Positions 9,476 through 18,434 are shown, counted from the stretch's first letter. The stretch is DNA of 64,000 nt from Limimaricola soesokkakensis (GCF_900172345.1 NZ_FWFY01000011.1:1-64000); one strand, 5' to 3'. Notes: generated from the letters alone by a model not told the origin. Numbers and translations: made by a program.

Positions 9476-10402
9476 TCAATGCTGCTTCATCCCCTCTCGT
9501 GGGTCGTGTCGGACATACTCTTTCCACCGTTTCGCCAAGGCCTTCATTTCGGCATCCACATGCTTCGGCAATCGGATCGACAGCCGGACATACTGGTCGC
9601 CTGCCGGCCGCTTCGCTCGGCGGATGCCCTTGCCCTTGAGCCGGACCCGCTGACCCGAAGAAGCACCTTCCGGCAGCTTCATCGAGACCGGCCCCCAGAT
9701 CGTCGGCACCTCGACCCGGTCCCCAAGCACCGCCTCATCAAAGCTAATGGGCAATTCGATCTCGATGTCGTCGCCATTGCGTGAGAACAGCGGGTGCGGG
9801 AGGACTCGCGCTTCCACATAGGCATCACCCGAGGGGCCACCATGCAGGCCGGGCGCGCCCTTCCCCTTCAAGCGGAGCACCTGCCCGTCACGCAGGCCGG
9901 CCGGTATCCGCAGTTCGATCGCACGGCCGTCCGGCATGGTGACGTCTCGCGTCGCACCACGGGCAGCGTCGAGGAAATCGACCTCGATGTTGTAGCGAAG
10001 ATCCGCGCCCGGTGCGCCGAAGGGCGCTGAGCGGCGGCCACGCGTGACCCGCCCGCCGAACAGATCGGCGAAGATGTCGGAGACATCTTCAAAGGCGCCG
10101 AAGGGCGCGTCGTCCGGACCAGTTCCCCCTGCCGCGGCGCCTGCATAGCTCCAGCGGGGGTCCAGACGCGCCCGCTCCTGCCCGTTCGCGTCGATCTCGC
10201 CCGCGTCGAAGAGGCGACGCTTTTTCGGATCACCGAGAATGTCGTAGGCCGCGCCGACGCGTTGAAACTCCGCCTGCGTGGTCGCGTCACCCTGCGACAG
10301 GTCCGGGTGCAGCTTCTTCGCGAGCCTGCGATAGGCCTTCTTGATCTCGGCCTGCGAGGCGTCACGTTTGACGCCGAGGGTCTCATAGGGATCGTGTGTC
10401 AT
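9476..10402 (-). CDS. DnaJ/CbpA-like co-chaperone without zinc finger
   Basis: 308 residues. The N-terminal J domain is intact, with HPD at residues 32-34 (YETLGVKRDASQAEIKKAY...LHPDLSQG). A linker containing FADLFGG follows, then the two DnaJ C-terminal beta domains (DVTMPDGRAIELRIPAGLRDGQVLRLKGKG; SFDEAVLGDRVEVPT...GQRVRLKGKG). The CXXCXGXG zinc repeats of true DnaJ are absent, as in CbpA. It is the last gene of the minus-strand protein-quality operon, so it would stimulate DnaK together with the GrpE encoded two genes upstream. No dnaK is in the window. Confidence 0.9.
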   Translation of the reverse strand: MTHDPYETLGVKRDASQAEIKKAYRRLAKKLHPDLSQGDATTQAEFQRVGAAYDILGDPKKRRLFDAGEIDANGQERARLDPRWSYAGAAAGGTGPDDAPFGAFEDVSDIFADLFGGRVTRGRRSAPFGAPGADLRYNIEVDFLDAARGATRDVTMPDGRAIELRIPAGLRDGQVLRLKGKGAPGLHGGPSGDAYVEARVLPHPLFSRNGDDIEIELPISFDEAVLGDRVEVPTIWGPVSMKLPEGASSGQRVRLKGKGIRRAKRPAGDQYVRLSIRLPKHVDAEMKALAKRWKEYVRHDPREGMKQH

Positions 10403-10440
10403 TCTTCATCACTCCGAACGGCCCGAACCGGCCGAACACT

Positions 10441-11364
10441 TCACATAAACCGTAGCGGTCTTCCCCTGCCCGGGCGGGCGGCGGCCTGCCGGTCGGGCGC
10501 GCGCAGCGCCGCGATCCGGGCCTCAAGGGGTGGATGGCTGGCGAATAGCGCCTGCACCCGACCTGCGTCGAAAGCCATGGCCCGCATTTCGTCGGGCATG
10601 GGCGGGGCATGCCGCAGGCCCCGAAGCCGCTCCAGCGCGGCGATCATGTTGTCGCGCCCGGCCAGCGCGGCCCCACCGGCATCCGCCCGGAACTCGCGCC
10701 AGCGCGAGAACCACATGACGATCGCCGTCGCCAGCACCCCCAGAACCATCTCGGTCACCAGCGCGAAGATCCAGTAGCCCGGCCCATGGCCGCGCTCGAT
10801 CCGCAGCAGCAGCCGGTCGACCAGGAACCCCGCCAGTCGCGACAGGAACACCACGAAGGTGTTCACCACGCCCTGGATCAGCGCCAGCGTCACCATGTCG
10901 CCATTCGCGGCATGGGCGACCTCGTGGCCGAGCACCGCTCCTATCTCCTCTCGCCGCATATTCGCGAGCAGACCGGTGCTCACCGCGATCAGCGCCTCGT
11001 CGCGCCGCCAGCCGGTGGCAAAGGCATTGGGCGACGGGTGATCGAAGATCCCGACCTCGGGCATCGCGATCCCGGCGCGCAGCGCCTGCTCCCGCACCGT
11101 CTGGAGCAACCAGCTCTCGGTCGGGCTGCGTGGGGTCTCGATCACCCGCACGCGCATCGCGGCCTTGGCCATCGGCTTCGACAGGACAAGCGAGACGAGC
11201 GATCCGCCGAAGCCGATCACCGCGGCGAATATCAGCAGCGCCGTCAGGTCGAGATCGACGCCGTTCGCCGCGAGCAGCCCCTCGATTCCCAATACCCGAA
11301 ACGCCAGGGACAGCACGACAAGCACCGCGAGGTTCGTGCCGAAAAACAGCGCCAGCCGCAGCAT
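10441..11364 (-). CDS. htpX: HtpX-family membrane zinc metalloprotease
   Basis: 307 residues. Two N-terminal transmembrane segments (LALFFGTNLAVLVVLSLAF; LTALLIFAAVIGFGGSLVSL) precede the cytosolic M48 catalytic site HEVAH at 147-151, followed by further hydrophobic segments (LIQGVVNTFVVFLSRLAGFL; IFALVTEMVLGVLATAIVMWF) and a downstream Glu-containing FRADAGGAAL motif that completes the zinc site. HtpX degrades damaged inner-membrane proteins and overlaps functionally with FtsH, which is encoded divergently nearby. It sits 3 bp after grpE and is clearly co-transcribed. Probably a second, stress-specific copy, which is inference. Confidence 0.9.
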   Translation of the reverse strand: MLRLALFFGTNLAVLVVLSLAFRVLGIEGLLAANGVDLDLTALLIFAAVIGFGGSLVSLVLSKPMAKAAMRVRVIETPRSPTESWLLQTVREQALRAGIAMPEVGIFDHPSPNAFATGWRRDEALIAVSTGLLANMRREEIGAVLGHEVAHAANGDMVTLALIQGVVNTFVVFLSRLAGFLVDRLLLRIERGHGPGYWIFALVTEMVLGVLATAIVMWFSRWREFRADAGGAALAGRDNMIAALERLRGLRHAPPMPDEMRAMAFDAGRVQALFASHPPLEARIAALRAPDRQAAARPGRGRPLRFM

Positions 11365-11367
11365 GGC

Positions 11368-11940
11368 TCAGCCCTCCTGCGGCTCCGGCGCGGCGCTGAC
11401 CGTCACCCGGGCGGGGCGGATCAGCCGCCGGCCGATGGCATAGCCCGGGCGGTGCAGCACAAGCACCCGACCGGCCTCGACGCCCTCCCTGACCTGCGTG
11501 TCGATCGCCTCGTGATGGGCCGGGTCGAAGGCGGCGTCATCGGGCGCGATGATCCGCACGTCGAGCGCCTTCATCGCGGTGTCGAAGCAACTCCGGATCC
11601 GCTCCAGCCCTTCCAGATGCTGGGCGACGCGCTTGTCTTTCGCATCCGGTCCCGACCGGGCCGCCTCGATACCGAGCGCCAGCGCGTCGAAACCGGGCGT
11701 CAGTGCCTCGATGGCCAGAGCGATGCCGTGGTCCCGGCCCTCGATGCGGGCGGCCTCGGCCCGCTTGCGGGCGTTCTCGGCTTCGGCCATCGCGCGCTTC
11801 CAGCGATCGGTCAGCTCGGCGATCCTTGCCTCATGCGTTGCGTGGCCCCCGCCGCCATCGCTAGGCTCGGGCTGCGACGCGGTCGCGGGTTCGAGCGTGT
11901 CGCTCTCGAATTCGTTCTTCCTGTCCTCGAAATCTTCCAT
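11368..11940 (-). CDS. grpE: GrpE nucleotide exchange factor
   Basis: 190 residues. An acidic N-terminal tail leads into a long coiled-coil helix (RIAELTDRWKRAMAEAENARKRAEAA) and then the beta-wing domain (GVEAGRVLVLHRPGYAIGRRLIRPARVTVS), which is the GrpE signature. GrpE releases ADP from DnaK. The motif normally reading VxxVxxxGYxxxxRLLRPAxVxV is well kept, although the head region deviates (GRDHGIALAIEALTPGFDALALGI). It lies between the DegP-type protease and htpX with tight spacing. Probably a paralogue of the housekeeping grpE, which normally lies beside hrcA or dnaK. Confidence 0.88.
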   Translation of the reverse strand: MEDFEDRKNEFESDTLEPATASQPEPSDGGGGHATHEARIAELTDRWKRAMAEAENARKRAEAARIEGRDHGIALAIEALTPGFDALALGIEAARSGPDAKDKRVAQHLEGLERIRSCFDTAMKALDVRIIAPDDAAFDPAHHEAIDTQVREGVEAGRVLVLHRPGYAIGRRLIRPARVTVSAAPEPQEG

Positions 11941-11967
11941 TTCCTACCTCCTTTCCTTCGTTGCGCT

Positions 11968-13377
11968 TCAGCGCATCACCAGAAAGATCCGGGCCGAGCC
12001 GCGCTGCACCGTCAGTGCGAGCGCCCCTTCGACCCCTGCCAATTGCCGGCGCAGCTCGACCAGCGATCCGACCGGGGCACGGTTCACCGCAAGGATCACG
12101 TCGCCAGCCATCAACCCCGACCGCGCCGCGCGGCTGCCGGGATCGACCCGCGCCACCAGCACACCCGGTTCGCCGCCGAACATCGGATCACCCGGCTCCA
12201 GGTCACGCAGCTCTGCGCCCGACAGCCGATCCATCGCCCGATCATCCGTGAGCGAGGCGACCAGCCCGCCCTCGCGCAATTTGGCTTCGATCGTCACCGC
12301 GTCACCGTCGCGGATCACCTCCAGCTCGACCGGGCTGCCGATCCGCTTCAGGCCGATCTGGCTGCGCAGGTCGGCCGAGCCCGCGACCGGGCGGCCATCG
12401 ACCGAGACGATCAGGTCGCCGGGCTCCAGCCCTGCCTCCTCGGCGGCGCTGCCGGGTTCCACCTGCGTCACCACCGCACCCAGTCCAGACTCGATCCCCA
12501 GCGCTTCGGCGAGGTCCGGTGTGAAATCCTGAATCATCACGCCGAGCTGGCCGCGCCGCACCTCGCCGAACTCGACCAGCTGATCCATCACCGCGTGGGC
12601 CATATTGGCCGGAACGGCGAACCCGATGCCGACATTGCCGCCAGAGGGCGCGATGATCGCGGTGTTGATGCCGACGAGCCGCCCGTCGAGCGTTACCAGC
12701 GCCCCACCCGAGTTGCCAGGATTGATCGAGGCATCGGTCTGGATGAAGTCCTCGTAGCCGTCGACGTTGAGGCCGCTGCGCCCCAGCGCGCTGACAATGC
12801 CGGATGTGACGGTCTGACCCAGCCCGAACGGGTTGCCGATGGCGAGCACGTAGTCGCCCACCTCCAGCCGGTCGCTGTCGCCGAGTTCCAGTTCGGCGAT
12901 ATCCTCGGCTTCGATCTGCAAAAGCGCGATGTCGGTACCGGGATCGCTGCCGACCAGCTCCGCCTCGAAGCGGCGGCGGTCCTTCAGCGTCACCACTATC
13001 CTGTCGCCCTCCGCGACGACATGATGGTTGGTAAGCACGTAGCCTTCCTCGGCGTCGACGATGACGCCCGAACCCGCGCTCATCTGCTGGCGTGGCGAGG
13101 GCTGGGGCATCGGCGGCAGGTCGAAATAGCGCCGGAAGAAGGGATCGGCGAAGAGCGGGTTGCTCTCCACGTCCTGTCGTGTCTCGACCGAAATGTTGAC
13201 GACGGCGGGCGTCACCTCGGCCAGAAGCGGCGCGAGGGTCGGCAGGCCGTCATCGTTCAGGAACAGCGGGCGGTCTGGCGTTTGGGCCACCATGGGGTTG
13301 GCGGCCAGCAACGTCACGCAGAGCGCCGCCAGCCAGCGACGCAGGACGATCCAGGGGCTGGGCACGGGACCGGGCAT
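11968..13377 (-). CDS. degP: DegP/HtrA-family periplasmic serine protease (Do)
   Basis: 469 residues. A signal peptide (WLAALCVTLLAANPMVAQ) precedes a trypsin-like domain with catalytic triad H119 (TNHHVV), D149 (DPGTDIALL) and S223 (NPGNSGG). Two PDZ domains follow (LGVMIQDFTPDLAEALGI...AGLEPGDLIVSVDG and a C-terminal PGSRAARSGLMAGDVILAVN). This is the size and layout of DegP, DegQ or MucD, which degrade or refold misfolded envelope proteins. It is the only extracytoplasmic member of the operon, downstream of three Hsp20 genes and upstream of grpE. Confidence 0.92.
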   Translation of the reverse strand: MPGPVPSPWIVLRRWLAALCVTLLAANPMVAQTPDRPLFLNDDGLPTLAPLLAEVTPAVVNISVETRQDVESNPLFADPFFRRYFDLPPMPQPSPRQQMSAGSGVIVDAEEGYVLTNHHVVAEGDRIVVTLKDRRRFEAELVGSDPGTDIALLQIEAEDIAELELGDSDRLEVGDYVLAIGNPFGLGQTVTSGIVSALGRSGLNVDGYEDFIQTDASINPGNSGGALVTLDGRLVGINTAIIAPSGGNVGIGFAVPANMAHAVMDQLVEFGEVRRGQLGVMIQDFTPDLAEALGIESGLGAVVTQVEPGSAAEEAGLEPGDLIVSVDGRPVAGSADLRSQIGLKRIGSPVELEVIRDGDAVTIEAKLREGGLVASLTDDRAMDRLSGAELRDLEPGDPMFGGEPGVLVARVDPGSRAARSGLMAGDVILAVNRAPVGSLVELRRQLAGVEGALALTVQRGSARIFLVMR

Positions 13378-13440
13378 CGTCTCCTCCTTGACTGATGAAG
13401 CGAACTGGGCGCCCGGTCGCCACCGGCCGCCCGAACGGGC

Positions 13441-13950
13441 TCAGGCGGCCTTGACGGGGATGCGCTTGACGCGCGCCTGCGCCTCGGCGGTCTTCGGCAG
13501 GCTGACCTTGAGCACGCCTTTTTCGAAGCGCGCCTCGGCCTTGTCGGCATCGACCCCCGGCGGCAGCGGAATGGTGCGCGCGAAGGCACCAAAGGAGCGC
13601 TCGGACAGATAGACGCCCTTGCGCTTTTCCTCGTGCTCGACTTTCTTCTCGCCCCGGATCGTCATCACGTCGCCGGACAGAGAGATGTCGACATCCTCGA
13701 CATTCATGCCGGGTAGTTCGACCGCCACCTCGATGCCGTTATCGGTCTCGGTGACGTCGGCGCTGGGACCGAACAGGCCGATCGGGCCGCGCTGGCCGTT
13801 CCGACCGTTATCGACCTTGTGCCAGAACTCCTCGAACACGTGGTTGATGTCGCGTTGAAGCATGGCGAGCGGGCTGGTGGTGCCGCCATCGCCATTGGCC
13901 GGGGTCTTAGGTTTCTCACGACCCCAGGGAATGAGATCGCTGATATGCAT
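13441..13950 (-). CDS. Small heat shock protein (Hsp20/alpha-crystallin), copy 3
   Basis: 169 residues. A variable N-terminal arm (PLAMLQRDINHVFEEFWHKV) leads to an alpha-crystallin domain (VAVELPGMNVEDVDISLSGDVMTI; YLSERSFGAFARTIPLPPGVDADKAEARFEKGVLKVSLPK) and the C-terminal anchoring tail RVKRIPVKAA with its I-x-V type contact. ATP-independent holdase. It is the third of three consecutive, clearly different Hsp20 genes at the start of the proteostasis operon. Its closest relatives are the plant-type Hsp20 proteins common in rhizobia and Rhodobacterales. Confidence 0.92.
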   Translation of the reverse strand: MHISDLIPWGREKPKTPANGDGGTTSPLAMLQRDINHVFEEFWHKVDNGRNGQRGPIGLFGPSADVTETDNGIEVAVELPGMNVEDVDISLSGDVMTIRGEKKVEHEEKRKGVYLSERSFGAFARTIPLPPGVDADKAEARFEKGVLKVSLPKTAEAQARVKRIPVKAA

Positions 13951-13983
13951 GTCGTGTTTTCCTCCTTGGTTCGGATCAGGACG

Positions 13984-14379
13984 TCAATTCGCCCTGACCT
14001 TGATCTTCTTCGGCTTGGCCTCGGGCGCGCGTGGCAATTCGAGCCGCAGCACGCCGTGCTTGAAATCGGCCTTGATCTTCGACTGGTCGACCTCGTCAGA
14101 CAGGGTGAAGACCCGGATGTAGTCACCCTCGCGGTATTCGGTCGACAGCCGCCGGTAGCCCTCGGGGGCATGCGGCCGCACCTTGCCCTGAAGCGTCAGC
14201 ACCTGCCGCTCCAGCGTCACGTCGACATCCTCGGGCGCGACGCCCGGCATGTCGGCCATGATCACGGTGGTGCCATTCGTCTCGAATATGTCGACCGCGG
14301 GGGTGAAGCTCATCGCCATGCGGTCCTTGCCGGTCTCGGTCATTTCGCGTCCTTCCTGACGCGCAACTTCCTGTGCCAT
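13984..14379 (-). CDS. Small heat shock protein (Hsp20), copy 2
   Basis: 131 residues, at the short end for the family. It begins MAQEVARQEGREM and moves quickly into the alpha-crystallin domain (FTPAVDIFETNGTTVIMADMPGVAPEDVDVTLERQVLTL; YIRVFTLSDEVDQSKIKADFKHGVLRLELPR). The C-terminal tail KKIKVRAN contains the I-x-V contact motif. It lies 24 bp downstream of copy 1 with an AGGAG-type site before its start. As the three Hsp20 copies differ greatly, they may form mixed or separate oligomers. Confidence 0.92.
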   Translation of the reverse strand: MAQEVARQEGREMTETGKDRMAMSFTPAVDIFETNGTTVIMADMPGVAPEDVDVTLERQVLTLQGKVRPHAPEGYRRLSTEYREGDYIRVFTLSDEVDQSKIKADFKHGVLRLELPRAPEAKPKKIKVRAN

Positions 14380-14403
14380 GTTCTCCTCCTTTCTCCTGCG
14401 ATC

Positions 14404-14844
14404 TCAGGACGACTTGATCTCAATGCGCTTGGGTTTGTCCTCTTCCGGGCGCTGCATCTCCACCGTCAGCACACCGTTCGCGAACCGGGCCTCGACCCGG
14501 TCGGGGGCGATGCGGAACGGAAGTTCGATGCTGCGGGAGAAACGCCCCTGCGGGCGCTCGCGGCGATGCCATGTCGCGTCCTCGCCGGTCTGCGGCTCGG
14601 GATAGTGGCCCGACAGCGTGACGATGCCGTCCTTCACGGTGAGTTCGATATCGTCCTGCGACAGGCCCGGAAGCTCGGCGGTCAGCACGATGCTGTCCTG
14701 CCCGGCCCAGAAGTTGATCGCGGGCTGGCCGTCGCGCGGCGTCGTGCCGAAACCCTCGAACATGCGGTTCATGTCGCGCTGCATCCGCCGCATGTCGGCA
14801 AAGGGGTCCGGCATGCCGTAGGGCGCGAAGGATGTCTGTAGCAT
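14404..14844 (-). CDS. Small heat shock protein (Hsp20), copy 1, first gene of operon
   Basis: 146 residues from the ATG at 14844, which is preceded by AGGAGG-like sequence; the open frame extends upstream but the extra residues are basic and unlike the family. The N-terminus has DPFADMRRMQRDMNRMFEGFG, then the alpha-crystallin domain (VLTAELPGLSQDDIELTVKDGIVTLSG; GRFSRSIELPFRIAPDRVEARFANGVLTVEM) and the tail KPKRIEIKSS. It is the promoter-proximal gene of the seven-gene minus-strand chaperone/protease operon. A sigma-32-like element lies about 250 bp upstream. Confidence 0.92.
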   Translation of the reverse strand: MLQTSFAPYGMPDPFADMRRMQRDMNRMFEGFGTTPRDGQPAINFWAGQDSIVLTAELPGLSQDDIELTVKDGIVTLSGHYPEPQTGEDATWHRRERPQGRFSRSIELPFRIAPDRVEARFANGVLTVEMQRPEEDKPKRIEIKSS

Positions 14845-15195
14845 TGGTTTCCTCCTTTCCTGTGGCGTCCATCCGTCGGATCGCGGGGCCGCGGCGACAC
14901 GCGCAGCGGCGGCGCACGATCGATCGATGCGAGGATGTCCCGGAAAGGCAGGTTGCAGGGCGGAGCACTGCTGTCGGCCGGCGCGCCTCATGGCACCGCC
15001 GCCGGATCGGCAGCCGACGGGAAGGCCGCGATGCGCCGAACCTCCGTCTGTCCACTACCCGGGGACCCGCCTCCGGCATCCCCGAGGCGCATGTGGGAAT
15101 CGCGAATTCTGCTGTCAAGCCCGGATCTGGAAAATCGGCGGGGCATCGCCCACATGCCGACCGAACGCAGGATCTGGTCGGGGAAGGAGGATAAG
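14845..15195. promoter_or_regulatory. Divergent control region between hsp20 operon and ftsH
   Basis: A 351-bp space with no convincing gene, separating the minus-strand chaperone operon from ftsH. It holds a sigma-32-like element on the minus strand (separate entry) and the GGAAGGAGG ribosome site of ftsH at 15181-15189. Long leaders of this kind before hsp20 can contain RNA thermometers; I did not identify one. Confidence 0.55.
15091..15119 (-). promoter_or_regulatory. Sigma-32-like heat-shock promoter candidate
   Basis: Read on the minus strand, CTTGACA (15119-15113) is followed after 15 nt by CCCACAT (15097-15091). This resembles the heat-shock sigma consensus CTTGAAA, 11-16 nt, CCCCATNT. 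It would start transcription toward the hsp20-degP-grpE-htpX-dnaJ operon. The TTGACA core could equally be a housekeeping -35 element. Confidence 0.4.
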
Positions 15196-17031
15196 ATGGA
15201 CCAGAAGAACAAGATCAATCTGTGGTATTTCGTGCTGGCCCTCTTCGGGGTCGTGCTGCTGCACGACCTGTGGGTCGGTGCGCAGCGGATCGAGCCGATC
15301 CCCTATAGCCGCTTCGAGCAGCTGGTCGATAACGGGCTCGTCGACCAAGTGGTGATCGGCTCCGACAGGATCACCGGCAGCTTCACCGTCCCGCAGAACG
15401 GCAAGACCGAATTCGTGACGACGCGGGTCGAGCCCGGCCTTGCAGAGCGACTGCACGACAGCGGCGTGACCTTTACCGGCGCGGTCGAGAACACGTGGCT
15501 CGGCACGATCCTGTCATGGGTAGTGCCGGCTGCGGTCTTCGTCGGGCTGTGGGTTCTGGTGATCCGCAAGTTTGCCGAGAAACAGGGCTTCGGCGGCATG
15601 ATGTCGATCGGCAAGAGCCGGGCCAAGGTCTATGTCGAGACGGATACCAAGACCCGGTTCGAGGACGTCGCCGGGGTCGACGAGGCGAAGGCCGAGTTGC
15701 AGGAGATCGTCGAGTTCCTGAAGGACCCCGTGAGCTACGGTGCGCTCGGGGCACGGATGCCCAAGGGTGTGTTGCTGGTAGGTCCGCCGGGCACCGGCAA
15801 GACGATGCTGGCGCGGGCCGTGGCGGGCGAGGCCGGGGTGCCGTTCTTCTCGATCTCGGGCTCGGAGTTCGTGGAGATGTTCGTGGGCGTCGGAGCCGCC
15901 CGGGTACGCGACCTGTTCGAACAGGCTCGTGCCAAGGCCCCGGCGATCATCTTCGTCGACGAGCTCGACGCCTTGGGCCGCGCCCGCGGCAGCATGCCGG
16001 GGGTCGGCGGCCATGATGAGCGCGAGCAGACGTTGAACCAGCTCCTGACCGAGCTCGACGGTTTCGACCCCTCGAGCGGGCTGGTGCTGCTTGCGGCGAC
16101 CAACCGCCCCGAGATCCTCGACCCGGCCCTGCTTCGTGCAGGCCGCTTCGACCGGCAGGTGCTGGTCGATCGCCCCGACCGGCCGGGTCGCGAGGCGATC
16201 CTGAAGGTCCACATGAGGAAGATCCGCGTCGGCGCTGATGTCGAGATCGGTCAGCTGGCGGGCCTCACCACCGGCTTTTCGGGCGCGGACCTCGCCAACC
16301 TCGTCAACGAGGCGGCGCTGCTGGCCACCCGCAGGCGTGCCGGCCGGGTGGCGATGGAGGACTTCACCAACGCAATCGAACGGATCGTGGCGGGGCTGGA
16401 AAAGCGCAACCGGCTCCTGAATCCGCGCGAGCGCGAGATCGTCGCCTATCACGAGATGGGCCATGCGCTGACGGCGATGGCATTGCCGGGGGTGGACGAG
16501 GTGCACAAGGTCTCGATCATCCCGCGCGGTATCGGCGCGCTCGGCTACACGATCCAGCGGCCCACCGAGGATCGCTTCCTGATGACCCGCGAGGAGTTGG
16601 AGAACAAGATCGCCGTGCTGCTCGGCGGTCGGGCCGCGGAGCTCCTGGTCTTCGATCATCTCTCCACCGGCGCGGCGGACGATCTGGCCCGCGCGACCGA
16701 CATCGCCCGCGCCATGGCGACCCGCTACGGCATGGTAGATGATCTGGGTTTCGTCAGCTACGAGGCCCCGCAGCGCGAATTTCTCGGCCAGCGCCCCGGC
16801 GCGACGGAGGCGCGCTATGGCCCCGAAACCGCCGAGCGGATCGATGCCGCGGTGCGCGACATCATCGCTCGTGTCCACGACCGGGTGCTGATGCTGCTCG
16901 GGGCCAATCGCCGGCTGCTCGAGCGCTCCGCCGACGAACTTCTGGAGAGTGAGACCCTAACGGATCAGGAACTGGCCCGCTACCGCGATGAGCTGCGGCG
17001 GGAGCCGGAACCGATGCGCGAGACCGCCTGA
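15196..17031 (+). CDS. ftsH: FtsH-family AAA+ membrane zinc protease
   Basis: 611 residues. Two transmembrane segments ([40 protein letters not shown]) flank a periplasmic domain. Then come the AAA+ module with Walker A GPPGTGKT (196-203), Walker [12 protein letters not shown], the AGRFDRQ second region of homology, and the M41 site HEMGH (419-423). The start at 15196 follows GGAAGGAGG and begins at the membrane anchor; 87 upstream in-frame codons look non-coding. FtsH degrades unassembled membrane proteins and short-lived regulators such as sigma-32. Its position opposite a chaperone operon suggests an accessory stress copy rather than the housekeeping one. Confidence 0.93.
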   Translation: MDQKNKINLWYFVLALFGVVLLHDLWVGAQRIEPIPYSRFEQLVDNGLVDQVVIGSDRITGSFTVPQNGKTEFVTTRVEPGLAERLHDSGVTFTGAVENTWLGTILSWVVPAAVFVGLWVLVIRKFAEKQGFGGMMSIGKSRAKVYVETDTKTRFEDVAGVDEAKAELQEIVEFLKDPVSYGALGARMPKGVLLVGPPGTGKTMLARAVAGEAGVPFFSISGSEFVEMFVGVGAARVRDLFEQARAKAPAIIFVDELDALGRARGSMPGVGGHDEREQTLNQLLTELDGFDPSSGLVLLAATNRPEILDPALLRAGRFDRQVLVDRPDRPGREAILKVHMRKIRVGADVEIGQLAGLTTGFSGADLANLVNEAALLATRRRAGRVAMEDFTNAIERIVAGLEKRNRLLNPREREIVAYHEMGHALTAMALPGVDEVHKVSIIPRGIGALGYTIQRPTEDRFLMTREELENKIAVLLGGRAAELLVFDHLSTGAADDLARATDIARAMATRYGMVDDLGFVSYEAPQREFLGQRPGATEARYGPETAERIDAAVRDIIARVHDRVLMLLGANRRLLERSADELLESETLTDQELARYRDELRREPEPMRETA

Positions 17032-17589
17032 TCAGGCGGCTGCGTCGCCGGGATGCAAAGGCGGGCCGATCCGGTCCGCCCAGAGCGGCGGCGGATCGCT
17101 GGCCGGGAAGCTTCCGATAAGCGCCTCGTCAAGCGGCTCGATCCCGGCTCGAGCATCATCGGTTCGAGCCTCGTGGCCGGGTCCGGATCTCGGCTTCCGC
17201 TCGCTGACGAAGCGCTCTGCGTTGCTCTTCAAGACCGGCTCACGCTCCTGCGCCGGCAACACGATCGGCTGCCAGCCGCGCTGCCTGCAATAAAGAAGCC
17301 CGGCTTCGCGGCTTGGAAACCGCAACTCGATTTGCCGGTCAGGATCGGTATCGCTGACCCAGCCCATCCGCGGCTCCCGCTCGTGCGGGTGCCGCGGATC
17401 GATGCGAAGAACCCAGTGACGCGGTGCCGGCCCGGATTGGGTCGGCATGCGGGATGGCCGGTAGAGAATGACGGCAGGCGCTTCGCAAAGCGCGACAGCT
17501 CCGGTTTCGCCGCGATCCGCTGCACCCGCGATCGCAGGGCGTCCTAGCGACATCTGAGCGAGCGGTAAGAGACGGGATGTCCTTTCCAT
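17032..17589 (-). CDS. Extended NDUFS4-like (ETC complex I subunit) protein
   Basis: About 185 residues. The central part (AVILYRPSRMPTQSG, then HWVLRIDPRHPHEREPRMGWVSDTDP, FPSREAGLLYCRQRGW) is the ETC complex I subunit/NDUFS4 domain that in alphaproteobacteria is usually a separate protein of about 100 residues. Here it has about 35 extra N-terminal residues and a C-terminal tail containing DDARAGIEPLDEALIGSFPASDPPPLW. That tail resembles short segments found in small stress-associated proteins. It converges exactly on ftsH: the two stop codons abut in a perfect 16-bp palindrome (17024-17039). Start ATG at 17589 or four codons upstream. Confidence 0.7.
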   Translation of the reverse strand: MERTSRLLPLAQMSLGRPAIAGAADRGETGAVALCEAPAVILYRPSRMPTQSGPAPRHWVLRIDPRHPHEREPRMGWVSDTDPDRQIELRFPSREAGLLYCRQRGWQPIVLPAQEREPVLKSNAERFVSERKPRSGPGHEARTDDARAGIEPLDEALIGSFPASDPPPLWADRIGPPLHPGDAAA

Positions 17590-17877
17590 GTTTCCCCCCA
17601 TGTTCAAAGGGATCGTTCGGCAGATATGTAGGGCTCGGTCCGAGGGTCGCGAAGACCTCGGTTGCCCTATAATCAAGGGTTGAACTCTCCACCTTTGCCG
17701 GCGAGGCATCAGCGGGTCTGCCGCGGCTGCACAGTCGACGATCCACCAGCTCGCGGGGCTCGTTCATCCATGAATGCGCCAACTGCCGCCTCCCCTCCCG
17801 GGAGCAGGGAACGAGGGGGCGCGTCCACTCGTTTCTTGGCATCGCGGGCGTGGTGCCCGCAGGTGACGAGGTTCATC

Positions 17878-18372
17878 ATGAAGACCCTGAACGACGCATT
17901 CGAACATACGCTGCAAGACATCTACTACGCCGAAAACGCACTCACCAAGGCGCTACCGAAAATGGCCAAGGCCGCGGGTGCCGCCCATCTACAGGAGGCC
18001 CTGAAGACGCATCTGGCCGAGACCAAGGAGCAGATCAAGCTGCTCGATCGGGTCTTCGAGGCGATCGGCAAGAAGGCCGAAGGCGAGAAGTGCGATGCCA
18101 TCGAAGGGCTGATCAAGGAGACCGAGAGCATCATAGACGAAGCCGAAGGCGCGGCCCTCGATGCGATGCTGATCGGCGCGGCCCAGGCGGTCGAGCACTA
18201 TGAGATCGCCCGTTACGGCACGCTCCGGGAATGGGCGCGGCAGCTCGGTAAGGACGAAGCCCATGACCTGCTGACGCAGATCCTCGATCAGGAGAAGGCG
18301 ACGAACGCCAAGCTGACCGCGCTTGCCGTAGGCGAGGTCAACGCCGCGAGGCCGCGAAAGGCGACCGCCTAG
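17878..18372 (+). CDS. DUF892 ferritin-like protein (YciE/YciF family)
   Basis: 164 residues, all helical. MKTLNDAFEHTLQDIYYAENAL, then HLAETKEQIKLLDRVFEAIG, AAQAVEHYEIARYGTLREWARQLG and LLTQILDQEKATN carry the Glu/His residues of the di-iron four-helix bundle characteristic of DUF892. Members are induced by osmotic, oxidative or general stress. The start at 17878 directly begins the conserved domain. It is followed by a strong hairpin terminator at 18407-18434 and is probably monocistronic. It belongs with the stress-gene group from 9.5 kb onward. Confidence 0.92.
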   Translation: MKTLNDAFEHTLQDIYYAENALTKALPKMAKAAGAAHLQEALKTHLAETKEQIKLLDRVFEAIGKKAEGEKCDAIEGLIKETESIIDEAEGAALDAMLIGAAQAVEHYEIARYGTLREWARQLGKDEAHDLLTQILDQEKATNAKLTALAVGEVNAARPRKATA

Positions 18373-18406
18373 GCCTGATAGCGATCGGTGGTAAGAGGCC
18401 ACCTCC

Positions 18407-18434
18407 GCGCTCTCGCAGGAAACTGCGAGAGCGC
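18407..18434 (+). terminator. Intrinsic-type terminator after DUF892 gene
   Basis: A perfect 12-bp inverted repeat (18407-18418 with 18423-18434) encloses a GAAA tetraloop and is followed by TT. It begins 35 bp after the DUF892 stop codon, so it most likely ends that transcript. Confidence 0.75.

Noticed and set aside
10609-13395. 928-codon plus-strand open frame
   Set aside because: It lies antisense to htpX, grpE and the DegP-type gene, all of which have clear catalytic motifs. Its product is Arg/His/Gln-rich without domains.
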